Shown: positions 1 to 10,207 of the stretch, piece after piece | How positions within the stretch are numbered: position 1 is the stretch's first letter | Layout of the letters: each line of letters opens with the position of its first letter | Source: Lingula anatina | Taxonomy: Eukaryota; Brachiopoda; Lingulata; Lingulida; Lingulidae | Direction of reading: 5' to 3' | DNA length: 21,187 nt | Assembly (NCBI RefSeq): GCF_001039355.2 | Contig: NW_019775900.1 | Span: forward strand, 89,883-111,069 | Notes under the pieces: model-generated | Database searches by the model: none | Seen by the model: the letters and a program-made list of their open reading frames with translations, nothing else | What the model was told of the DNA's origin: nothing | Made by a program: the position numbers and the translations under genes

Positions 1-782
1 CGCCCGACTTTAACGGTAAAGGCAACGAACCTGGTTGCGGAAGACACTTATCGCAGATGAAGGCTACCTGCACGTGCGCCATAGACACTGATCGGCTGCC
101 GTCTCCGTTTCAGTGCACGGAAAGGAGCAACGGTAACACTAAGCTTCCATAGAAAAGGTTATCTGGCCGTGGCAGACGCTAATCGTCGGCCGTCTCTCCC
201 TCCGTCCACTCCCGTTCTGAGCGCCAGAATCGCTTTTGAAAAACGACACTACTGATAACAATGCTGTTTTGCGGCCCTAGACAAGAGTACCGCTCTATCT
301 ATGGGCCATACACAGTGATCGGGTGAAAGTACGTGTATACCTTTGGTCGCAATTACCGACACTCACACATCATACATTATGGTAACTCTAAATAGATCGT
401 CGGGAGAAGATAGCAGAAGGCCTAGCGACGAACAGACAACTTCCGGTCAAAATTGACAGAATTCCATGAAATACGAACTTTCAGGAGTTCTGAGCACCTC
501 CTTTTCATGAATTTCGGCCAGAACGATCTTTTCCCAAATTTAATTATTTTTTACTGTTCGGAATTCATGGCACATTACTATATATATATATATATATAAC
601 ATCTGCATTCTTACATGTAAAATAGGATAAGGTTATTAAAATTGGAAGACAGCAAAAAAATGTATAAAACTGCAAATGTAATACACATAAAATATACATT
701 GAAAGTTACTGATGTAAAATATTTATGTATGTAAATAGAAAAAAAATCACTGTGCCACACAACAAATGGCATTCATACTTAC
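1..782. other. Unassigned left edge; GC-richer block then AT-rich DNA
   Basis: The first roughly 540 bases are visibly richer in G and C than everything to their right. They contain no reading frame that I recognise. One frame starting at base 3 stays open for about 50 codons with several cysteines, then stops. After a short TA microsatellite near 579-598 the DNA becomes ordinary AT-rich intron-like sequence. The next UFD1 exon should lie to the left of 783 on the minus strand, but no sequence here matches the following part of UFD1, so that intron probably continues past the window edge. Confidence 0.4.
579..598. repeat. (TA)n microsatellite
   Basis: Ten uninterrupted TA dinucleotides in non-coding DNA within or beyond the fourth UFD1 intron. 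No function is implied. Confidence 0.9.
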
Positions 783-2259
783 CCATCCAGGCAGATATAT
801 TCTTCCTTCATCTGCTACAAACTCCAAAACCCCACAGTGAGTTTCTCTGTTAGTCTTTTTGTTGACAAGTTTGAACAGCATAGGGTACTGAATGTTCAAA
901 CGTGCTGTATAAAAGTATACAGAAACTTTTAAAACTTTTTATTTTGTGATATATGTTAAAATTTCACAATATCAGACAAGGTGTTTGGCTACATATTCAT
1001 GAAAATTTGCAAGAAATATCACTTTCACAACAATGATAATATTATACTCATCAAATACCAGTACTAACAGTATATAGGTTCAGAGGAATGACATATGATT
1101 ATACAGATGAAAAATATTTTCTTGATAACTTCTGTAATTTTTATATCAACGCCAGAAATACATGTAAAAAAAAAAACAAACACAAATAGTGTGAATATGT
1201 GCTACAGTGATAGCAACGACATGGAAAGATACAATACACAGGATCCTAATTTATATATATAAATACAAACAGTGTAGACCTCTGCTATATAAAAATGATA
1301 TATATCTGACTGTTAAACAGACTATATTATGATAAGAACATATTATTATGGCACCAGATACACCAATACACATGACTTATCATTCATTAAACATATCTTT
1401 TCTTTTCTATAAACCATGAAGTTAGAGTGCAATGTTGATATTTTGATCAAGTATCACATGCTAAAAAACATGCTAAAAATACACACAGAGATTAAAAAAA
1501 AAAAACTTACTGAGAGTATCCAAAGCTGAAGGTGGCATTATAACTAAAATAAAACAGAAGCATATTAAAGCATAATTTTCTTATAAATTTGACCTAAAGT
1601 TAACTTTGATCATGTACTTTTAACAATGCAAGCCTGTGGTAACCAAGTAAATTTAAAACAAGTTTAAGTTTACATATTTTGGTATTTATAAATGAATTGA
1701 GTTTCACAAACACTGTTCATTACTTATGAGAGTTTGGAAAATAAGTATTTGTATCTACTCAGCTTACTTTTTCCTCCCCTTTCTACATCTTCCCTGTAGT
1801 TACCAGAAATCATTACCACTGAGAAACACCTGTATGTTGTTTTAAAATTCCCGGGCAGTTCCGGAAACATGCGTCCAAACCCAAACTAAAAAGACACAAA
1901 TATGACAACTTAGTATTAAAGTCAAAAATATAATATTTTAAGTTTGATAAAGCAGTGCATAAAAATAAACTTTAGATATCCTGCTATCTGTAATCACATA
2001 TTATTTCAATTTCTTTTATTTGCAACTTGTTAAGACAATCAAAAGTCATTTTGTGGTTTTTAGATTCATTAAACTATCTAAGTGACACCAGAGCGTGTAC
2101 GGGTACATTGTTCTTTTAACTTTCACTATCACTGACAGCAGTAACTGAAAAGAAAACACCATTTTCTTGTAAAATTGAATAGAAAATTAGTGAATAATAA
2201 TTATATTTGTTTCATCCCAATAACAGGATCAATATAACGTCCTTCAAACAGCTTACCAT
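783..2259 (-). CDS. UFD1: UFD1, ubiquitin recognition factor in ER-associated degradation (5' four coding exons, partial)
   Basis: UFD1 pairs with NPL4 as the cofactor that lets the p97/VCP AAA ATPase extract ubiquitinated proteins, including in ER-associated degradation. Minus-strand exons in order: 2257-2259 (only the initiator ATG, then GTAAGC), 1768-1885, 1511-1543 and 783-904. Their phases join cleanly. Key conserved stretches are [29 protein letters not shown], and [11 protein letters not shown] followed by [13 protein letters not shown] and YLPGW; all fit the N-terminal UT3 (double-psi barrel) domain. About 92 residues are present out of roughly 300 in the family. The remaining exons must lie left of the window. 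The one-codon first exon is inferred from the in-phase ATG sitting directly on a good donor. The gene is divergent from CDC45 with 365 bp between start codons. Confidence 0.92.
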
Positions 2260-2309
2260 TGCGTATAATGGGTTTGATAATCTTCGTATAACATCTGCCT
2301 TGTCACTGG

Positions 2310-2317
2310 CCGGAAGT
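2310..2317 (+). promoter_or_regulatory. ETS/GABP-type site CCGGAAGT
   Basis: An exact CCGGAAGT lies 51 bp upstream of the UFD1 start codon. This is the consensus bound by ETS factors such as GABPA and is enriched in bidirectional mammalian promoters. An 8-base match can arise by chance. Confidence 0.4.
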
Positions 2318-2562
2318 TTTGAATTTTTACGAGACTATTCCGCACCAGATAGCATATTTAGGTGATTTTCCGTCTCATGACAGTATCACATTTTATTACA
2401 GTTGTTTTAAAGATTAAATGTAAAATATATATTCCAGTAAACGTATATATTCATTTTAAGATTCATTTACTCACAAGATATCAAAAGAATAATAAGAATG
2501 TGAGCAATTCATTCTTTATCGACAAATCAGAGATTTTGAATTATTCAGTACGTTCCTAGTAT

Positions 2563-2571
2563 ATCGCGCCA
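2563..2571 (+). promoter_or_regulatory. E2F-like site near CDC45 start
   Basis: The sequence ATCGCGCCA contains the CGCGCC core of E2F sites and lies about 55 bp upstream of the CDC45 ATG. CDC45 is a known E2F-controlled S-phase gene in mammals. The T-run that completes a full E2F consensus is missing, so this is a weak match. Confidence 0.3.
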
Positions 2572-2624
2572 GAATCAAAGCACTCGAAACAGAGATCTCA
2601 TCGTTTAAATTTCACAACTTCGTT

Positions 2625-5600
2625 ATGGTTTTTGTAAAAGATTTAAGGAAAGAATTTTATGAAAAGATTCAACATCAGGTATGGCTTATTGACTCTGAAA
2701 TATAGTCATTAAAATCAACATCAATTTAACGTTCAGATTTCGTATAACGTAAAAGCTACAGCGCTGTCACTGTATGCAATAATTCACTCTAGTGTATAAC
2801 GTATGTGCTAGAAGTGGACAATGTCAGACTCAGCTATGTGCCGCAGGTTGGGTTTTATTAGACTTATATGGTTAGTGACAGTGAGATAACCAACTGAGAC
2901 AACTGCAGAGTTTGTCTGAAGTCAAGTAGTATGTAGTGTGTAGACAGTGTTGAGTGTCAGTATCATGGTTCTGAGTTTAACATTTTACATGTTTGTTATA
3001 TTTATTGCATTTTTGCTTTGCTTAAGGAAGAACGTATATTTTTAGCCTGACCTATGATGAACATGAACATATGAACAATATTCTGATCTCCCATTAACAT
3101 TATCGTTTCAGAGAGTTTTGGTGCTGGTTTCCTTTGATGTTGATGCCTTATGTGCGTGTAAGATACTTCAGGTGAGTCATGAATTACTTTGCCAGAAAGA
3201 TATGCATATTGCACTTATTATATTTTCCAGAATCAAGGATTTTTTAACTGAAATAAATACCTTCAACTTCATCTTGAATTGTATTACCTTATGCATTTGT
3301 TCTGTTATATTTCTGTAAAAAAATTACATATGGCAGGAAAGATGTTAGAAGAAATGCATTTACAAATTGGTATGAAAGATAGATTCAATCTGATGTTTTG
3401 TTTACAGTATTTATTCCAATGTGATCATGTGCTGTATACTATAGTCCCAGTGTCAGGAAAACAGGAATTAGAAAATGCATATGTTGAAAATTCTGAAGGG
3501 GTGAGTGCAACATACCTAGTATATATATCAATTTTTGCAAAAATCCAGTATTTTGTACAATAAAAGCTTTCCAACTTATGATAGCCTTAACACCCCTTTC
3601 ATAACTCACCAAATATTTTGTCTGTGAGTGCTGCCATAACATTTTTATTTGATTAGGTTAAACCTAATATTTTCTTACAGATTAAGCATGTGGTTATGAT
3701 AGGCTGTGGTGGTAATATAGATGTTGTGGAAACTCTGCAGCCAGAAAATGGAACTGTTTTTTACATTAGTGACAGGTATGGACATTGCTTACACTACAGT
3801 ACATCTTACTATGTAAGAGATATAGAAATGTGCTTAGAGAGAGTTTTACTAATTGTTTAATTTAAGATTAGGAGTATCTCTAAAGCATATGGGATGCTAA
3901 ATTTACATTTTTGTCCAAAGTTTGGTATCTCAAATTATTATTTTTTTTTCAATTTTCATATACATGTTAAGTATATTAATCCACCCTTCTTTAAAATATA
4001 TTATGATTTGAGCTTCTCTTTGTGAAGTTTGTGTACACTGTCCCATATTATTATTTTAGCCACCGTCCCATTGATGTGACTAATGTTTTCAATCAAGTGC
4101 AAGTAAAACTTCTTATGAACCAAGCAGATGATGATCTTCATGATATCCCAGACTTTGATGAAGTGTTCAGAGAGGATGAGGTAGGTTATCAGCTTGGGTA
4201 TTTGTGTATGGGGAATATAAAATTATAGGGGTAAAGTACTCAACTGTGAGACCCTGTTCCCATACCTAGATCAATCTAACATGATCGATGCATCTCCAAA
4301 GGGTTTCTTGCTAAATAAAATTCAGCTTAAGCAGCGTCTGTTTGGTATGCCTACTGAAGCTGTAAGGGGGTAATTAACTATTGTTCAGCAGCTTCAGTAG
4401 GCATGCCAGACATCTGAGACACTTAATCTGAATGCAATACAGTGAGAATTCTGTCAGATCGATCTAGGTATGGGAATTGGGTCTTAGTTCCTTTCATCAT
4501 TGTAAGATAATTGGTATCAAATATTTTCATGGTATAAATTTTAAAAATCTTTCTGTTTATTAACTGGAACAATGCAAGTGCAAGGATATCATTTTTTCCC
4601 TCTAGTCTGGTGATGAAGATTCAGGCAATGAGAGCGACACATCAGAACCTTCTGGAAAAAGGCGTAGGTTTGATGAGGCTGCACTGGAGAAAAGGCGAGA
4701 ACGGAGGCTTTGGGAGGAGAAAAAGTCAGTATTTATAAAAGTTTTTTTCACAAGTTTTGTGGTTTTTTTCCAGATTGTTGTCCCAACATGCACTGACAGT
4801 TATTATTATTTGTTATTTAATTTAGTCGGTAACATATTTTATCTCACACATTATCCTTCTGCAGACATAGGACTACTGGCTGCACATAGGAAGATAACTG
4901 TTTGAATTTGTAATTGAATCTAGAGCTGAAAAATGTCTCTTTTTTGATATTTCAGAAAACAAATACTTTTTGAGTATACGCAGTTTTCAAAATATGGAAC
5001 ATCGGTGAGTGGACATTTTTTTTCCCGTTTATAGTGTTCCATTTAAGTTGTTAAAAAAATTGAACCCTCTGTGTTGCAGCTGATATAATAAAGGAATATA
5101 ACAAGGCAATATTTCCCTATTATTATGTCCACTTTGAGTTTGAGCAAGAACAAAAAAGTTTAAGGTTTTAAAACATTTTTAATATGTTGCAATTAAGGAA
5201 TTCTGTAATATGGCATAAATGCATACCACAAGTGACAGCCACAAAATATTTAAAAAGCCATTAGAGAAATAGATATAGAGAGGTTGAGTGATTGATCGCA
5301 TACATTCCATTCCAGGTTTCAAAAACAATGTTTGAGCTTGCGTGGAAAATGTCAAAAGATACAAATGACTTAGTGTGGTAAGTTTTAGGAAAATAAAATT
5401 TCAATACACCTATGTCAAAAAAAAAAAAAAGAAAAGAAAGAAAAGTGAAACAGGAACAAAAATTGCTGTAGTATGTTTAACAGAACATCTATTTAAAACA
5501 ATCACAATGTTTTTACTAACTGAAACCTAGAATTGCTGTAAACATTGGACATTGTAGGCTGGCATGTGTGGGGGTGACAGACCAGTATGCCCATGGGAAG

Positions 5601-8600
5601 ATAGACAGAGAAAAGTACATTGAAATGGTATCAGATTTACAGATGCATGTCTCCAGACACAACCACAGGTAAGCACTAAGGGACCATTCCCAGACCGTAT
5701 AGTACTAACTGGGGATCAATCTATCTCCGAAGGGATTCTCGCCAAGTTGCAATCAGCTTAAGCAGGTTAGATGTCTTTCAAGCCTACTGAAGCCACTAGG
5801 GGGTAATTATCATTTAGCTGCTTTAGTAAGCGGACCAGACATCTAAGCTGCTTAAGCTGAAAGCAATTTAGTGAGAAACCCCTCGGAGATAGATCGATCT
5901 AGGTATGGTAACCCAGTCTAAGATATCATGGTGGCACCAACACAAAACTTGACACTGTGTATTCATTTATTATTGGCTTAATTGTTTTGTTTGCATTTAG
6001 AAGTTGTATCATTTTTTGTTCTTCTCTATTTTTCCATTGAAAGAAACTTTAATGTTGTTTTCACAGACTTTACGAAAGGCGTCGGACATGCCTGGCAAAT
6101 TTCGTCTCGGTCCGATAAAAAATCCTGTATCGTCGGACCTTATGTCCGGCGAGTTTTCAAACTGACTGGGAATGTGTAAATACAAGGAATACGTTGTTGT
6201 TTCTTTTCTGGACGATATATTTTACTTCATTCGAAAAGAGAGACGGGGTGAAAATCTCGGGGAGTTCCCAGCTAATTAATACATAATTTATAAACCTCAG
6301 TNTGTAATTAAGTCGTTACGTCACTAAGTCCCGTTTCACAAAGAAACTAAAAGGTCGCTTACGTCGTTTTTTTCTTAGCTGTAAGTCGACGATGTCAAGC
6401 CTCCTCGTGAGGAGACTTAAGTCGGCAAGCTCAACTAAAACTCGGTAAATGAGAGCATAAACAACAAAAATTTGGAAAGAACATACCTCCTTCAAGATAT
6501 TGTGTTATAATATCCTTGAATAGCACTGACATTTATGGAATATTAAAATAAAAAATAAAATTCCACTTTACCCAGCCGATCGCGTGTTTGTTTATGTTTT
6601 TGACCGCTAGACGTCCCTCAGTAGTGTTCCACGACAAGCTAATGTTTAACTGTTACTTTGAAGTTGTATTGAAGTTAAACTAATCAGTAAAGTTCAAAAA
6701 CAAACTTTGTTTGTGTTTTGGCTGACTTTTATTGTTGATAAACCATCGTTCTCGGCCGAAAGAGGCCATGAAACGTCATGTCTTGTGAAACTTTTGCAAT
6801 TTTACACCTCCTTTTCTTGAAGAGTTTCTCGTGCGCGTCGACTACGGTAAGCACGCCAAGCTAAGACGTTAGATTCTTTGTGAAACACTCCTAGTCAACT
6901 TCAGCTAAGTCGACCTAGCTAGGCCACCCAGCTCGAGCTAGTCGGCTACGGATTTAAGATTCTTTGTGAAACGGGGGCCAGAAGTACACACTCTAATGGC
7001 CTCTTATTATTTGCTTAGAAATTTCTCCTTATTTAAAAGTTTCATTTATTCATAATAAAAGAGCCAGAATTAAGAAAACACATAGTTATCATTGTAGTAA
7101 TCTGTAAATAATGTTACTTTTCAGGACAAAGACAAGAGTGCCTCAGATACATTCCTTGATGCTTTAGATGCTCTGAACAGGTAGGCATCAAGTGGACTGT
7201 GGAATAGAGAAAATATCTTTTTATACATCTTTTGCTAAGGCAAATTTGTTTGGTTTTAATGATGCCTCAAGTTTACCTTTACTTGTATTTCATATTTACC
7301 TAGGTTTCTGATTTGAGTAAACTTATGAATTAGTGGATTGAAATTACTTAGGCTAGATGCTTTGTCCTTGTCATGACAATCATTGTCAAGAATTAATTTT
7401 TCTTTTTATTCTTTACACAATTAATTTTATATGCATATTCATAAGCCTTCTGCCAGTGTGTGGAAATCTACCATATCTACAAGGTTATTTTCTCATGTTA
7501 GGTCCAATGTTCAGTACATGGAAAAAGGACTGAATCTAGCCAAGAAGCAGATCACAGCAATAGTCAAACAAGTACAGTCTTTCCTGGACATGAATCAAGT
7601 TATTTCAGCTGGACCATTTCTTTATGCTTTTATTCAGGAGGTAATAAGAATTCAATTAAGGTGTTGTGTAGTTGTTATATTGAAGTTAAGCATTTTTTTT
7701 AAATAGTTAAATTTTATGCTGTAAAAACTATTTTGAATTTTAAATTATATTTGCAAGCTTCCCATAATTTAATAAATACAATATGGTCCCAAATTTAAAA
7801 AACAGATCTTTGTCCTCAACTTGTTTTCTTGCTTCTTAAAATATTAAAAAGCCGATTAGCAGAAATAAAAGCAGAATAGCAATTTTAATTACCCTGATCT
7901 ATGCCAAATACTATTATATGGAGAGTATGTATTGATGAGGTATACCATTATTCAGAGTTCCTCAATTTTTCTCAGGGTACCCCTGATGCCAAGTTTTTTT
8001 CCAAGCCAATCTGTCTCCAAACTTTGGCCAGGTTCACACTGGAAGCCTACTGTGCAGTGGTAACTCTTCTACCCTTCCCATTTTCATGTTTAACAATATA
8101 ACTATGCATTAATAACTTGAATACCAATAAAACTTTTGAATAAAAATGTAATTGCGTTAATAACAATTTTTACATTAGTAATTTTATTTTTAATACAAGC
8201 GGCCATTGGCCATCTGTATAAAATTATCATATGCATTTATCATGTTGGTCTGAATTCTTATTAACAATCTCTTTTTAGAGTAAAAGTAGAAAAGCTAAGA
8301 CTCTTCCTCTTATCTTGGGTGCCCCATTAGATGTAGCAAGCGGGACTATGCTTATTGTGGGGATACCACCCTTCAGCAGCAAGGATGTGGGGAAAAAGTG
8401 AGTTATACAGTTCCTCCATTTTACAGTGAGCCAACTGATCCGTTTTGTTAGACTATTATGAAGAACATGTGAACATGTGTAATGTCTGTTAGTGATTTTG
8501 AAGTGTAATGTCAATTTCAGTAACTTTGAATGCAAACTATTTGATTATTTATCATTGTTTATTATAGTTTCTTTGGCAAGGCATTTGAACAGGCAGCAGT

Positions 8601-8828
8601 TGGAACAAATGCAAGAACTCTTCAGGACAGTTTTGATGAACCAGGTAAAATGTATACGTCATATTATTGCAAGAACGGGCTTTATTAAATTGTGCTTTTT
8701 TCACACAACTTATAAAATTAGTAATTGGTGTTTGTTATAAGATAACCATTTCTTGTTTTTCAGTAATGCAGATGAAAACAGAGGACAAAAGCAAGTTTTT
8801 TGATGCCCTCATATCCATTCTCCAATAG
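2625..8828 (+). CDS. CDC45: CDC45, replication initiation factor (15 exons seen; central exons missing)
   Basis: CDC45 joins MCM2-7 and GINS to form the CMG replicative helicase in the nucleus; it is a DHH/RecJ-related protein. Exons: 2625-2678, 3112-3171, 3408-3500, 3681-3775, 4060-4180, 4606-4724, 4956-5004, 5316-5377, 5558-5668, then after a gap 7125-7180, 7502-7640, 7976-8059, 8279-8397, 8568-8644 and 8764-8828 (stop TAG). All junctions are GT-AG and in phase except across the gap. Diagnostic stretches are [42 protein letters not shown], an acidic [17 protein letters not shown] followed by basic [40 protein letters not shown] and [11 protein letters not shown]. About 434 residues are found; the family has about 566. 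Roughly 130 central residues, which follow SRHNHR in human CDC45, are not present between 5668 and 7125. Splicing exon 9 directly to 7125 shifts the frame and meets a TAG after about 14 codons. Either the exons are lost or misassembled here, or this copy is broken. Confidence 0.93.
4249..4484. mobile_element. Foldback MITE-like element, copy 1, in CDC45 intron 5
   Basis: A 236-bp near-complete palindrome lies between exons 5 and 6. The outer arms CCCATACCTAGATC (4259-4272) and GATCTAGGTATGGG (4461-4474) are exact reverse complements. The inner arms CCTACTGAAGCTG (4350-4362) and CAGCTTCAGTAGG (4389-4401) are also exact, leaving a loop of about 26 bases. A related copy lies at 5676-5922. There is no coding capacity, so this is a non-autonomous inverted-repeat element; the superfamily is not determined. 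Confidence 0.82.
5676..5922. mobile_element. Foldback MITE-like element, copy 2, beside CDC45 exon 9 donor
   Basis: This is a diverged relative of the element at 4249-4484. Shared pieces include CAGCTTAAGCAG, GCCTACTGAAGC, GGGGGTAATTA in the loop, CCAGACATCT, and the terminal GATCGATCTAGGTATGG. The arms are again inverted (for example ATCAATCTATCTCCGA with TCGGAGATAGATCGAT). The left end lies about 8 bases past the GT of the exon 9 donor, so it nearly abuts the splice site. Confidence 0.78.
6330..6975. mobile_element. Non-autonomous DNA transposon with 16-bp terminal inverted repeats
   Basis: CCCGTTTCACAAAGAA at 6330-6345 is the exact reverse complement of TTCTTTGTGAAACGGG at 6960-6975. A further internal TTCTTTGTGAAAC lies near 6876, so the right subterminal region is itself repeated. 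Both ends also carry motifs such as AAGTCGAC and TTAGCT. No transposase frame is present. The superfamily is not assigned and a target-site duplication is not clear. Confidence 0.7.
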
Positions 8829-9336
8829 AAGCCATACTTGTCAGAGTCATTAGCTATATCAAGGGTACATTTTATAACTTATTTCATTTAACTGGACAGA
8901 GAAGTTACATTTGTCATTGATTAAGGTGGCACATGCTAAGGCCTGAGGTGGAGGACACGGGAGGCCCCAGTGGTCACAGAACACCAAAACTGGTGGCCCC
9001 CAGGATAGTTCTAGATGATATATTTTCAAACTGTTGACATGTGTAATACATAAATCACCAGGGTTGACTGCATTCATTCAAGTGAGACTTACACCAGTGC
9101 TGATGATGGGCATCTTCCTGACACGTGTGCATGCTGGTGACACATTCCAGCATGGGCATCATTTGTCATATTGATATATCAGTGCAGGTGGCATTCATAA
9201 CTACTTTGGTTACCCAGCTCAGGCTGGTGGTGCAGATTGAGATAATCTTGATGGAAATATAAACCTCTTAAAGCTGTGGAAAAGTTTTATATAGCACAAC
9301 GAGGAGTGCAACTTGGAACTATCATATTGAAAGATA
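8829..9336. other. CDC45 3' flank / probable 3' UTR
   Basis: No gene was found between the CDC45 stop and the start of the duplicated block. The text is non-repetitive and contains no convincing AATAAA close to the stop. The first plus-strand AATAAA signals (9463 and 9480) fall just inside the duplicated unit, so the CDC45 transcript may end there. Confidence 0.45.
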
Positions 9337-9354
9337 ATGCAATTTGTTAATAAT

Positions 9355-9360
9355 TTTATT
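9355..9360 (-). promoter_or_regulatory. Candidate poly(A) signal for MIF-A
   Basis: AATAAA on the minus strand, about 650 bases beyond the exon 3b stop. It is preserved at the matching place in unit 2 (14817-14822). Its use is inferred. Confidence 0.35.
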
Positions 9361-10010
9361 CATTGTTTATATACTTGTACATTTTACATAATTATGCATC
9401 ACAGATTTTATTCCATTTTAATTTATTTACTTCCATGTACAGATGCATATGATATATATAAAAATAAATGTTGCTTTTTAATAAATTTTAACTTTTTGTG
9501 CATAAGAAATTGATCTGTTAGATGAATAACAGTTTAATAATGAGGTGAAGAACAAACATCATTCTAATGTCAACACCAAATGTGGTAACATTGGTCCAGA
9601 TAGCATCATTGCACAACTAAAGTTCAGTTCAAAGTGAACTACATGACAATCAATCACATATAGCTGTTAAGGAATTGTATTGTTAAAAACTTATACTGCA
9701 TGAAAAATGCATAGTCCAGAGTATCAGTGATGTGACTTTTCACTTGTCAAAATTTAGTGACAAGAAACACTTGTACTTAAAGGTTTTAAGAGGGATTAAC
9801 AGGTCATCATAAAGATTGATGTAATTACCTCTTTACCTAAACAGGTAATTCGATTGTGACCAAGTCTGTCTGAGAGAACAGACATACAGTCAACAAGTTA
9901 ATCAAATACGTGATCTATCATTAATGAAAACTTAACTAAAAACTGAACACCAATTAGCGAAGAAACTTGTGTTTTCTTCATCCAAGACCTCCCTCTGTTA
10001 ACTTGATGGG

Positions 10011-10086
10011 TTATATCAACTCTGACAACAGTCCTTTACCACTGCCAACAAAATCAGGATTTTCATCTTCAAATGCAATTTCAAGC
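10011..10086 (-). CDS. Alternative last exon (3b) of MIF-A
   Basis: This is a second complete terminal exon 122 bp downstream of exon 3a on the minus strand. It follows a TTTTTTTAG acceptor, has the same 76-base length and entry phase as 3a, and ends in TAA. Joined to exon 2 it would give K then LEIAFEDENPDFVGSGKG and LLSELI, against LEILLEDISPDFVGTGEG and LLSQTM for 3a. The VG pair aligned with human Val-Gly near residue 107 and the ED pair are kept, so the exon looks selected rather than decayed. It would be used by skipping 3a. Expression is unproven. Confidence 0.7.
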
Positions 10087-10207
10087 CTAAAAAAATCAAC
10101 TTATTTTATAATGCCGCCAACAGCCCAAAAGACAAATGGAAATTGCATACTTTTTTGATGTTTAGTCCATCATTTTAAATATCACTACAGAATGTTGTCT
10201 TCACGAG

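Larger units (their letters stand above)
2260..2624. promoter_or_regulatory. Putative bidirectional promoter between UFD1 and CDC45
   Basis: The two start codons face away from each other with 365 bp between them, so both promoters must lie in this interval or overlap it. No TATA box is placed convincingly for either gene. The interval holds one ETS-type motif nearer UFD1 and one E2F-like motif nearer CDC45. Divergent housekeeping promoters in animals are often TATA-less and ETS-bound, which fits, but shared control is inferred. Confidence 0.6.
5669..7124. other. CDC45 interval lacking expected exons
   Basis: This 1.46-kb stretch separates exons whose phases do not match (the left exon ends after two bases of a codon, the right exon starts a codon). 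Human CDC45 has about 130 residues here. I read all frames and found nothing resembling them. What is present is a foldback element immediately after the donor, a short unassigned part, one ambiguous base at 6302, and an inverted-repeat element at 6330-6975. An open stretch at 5982-6179 does not resemble CDC45. Confidence 0.75.

Noticed and set aside
6060-6172. Short region with GTCGGACATG and TTATGTCCGGC as a MITE
   Set aside because: The inverted match is too short and imperfect to define element ends.
5982-6179. 65-codon open frame considered as part of the missing CDC45 region
   Set aside because: Its translation shows no resemblance to the central part of CDC45, and splice sites do not fit the flanking phases.
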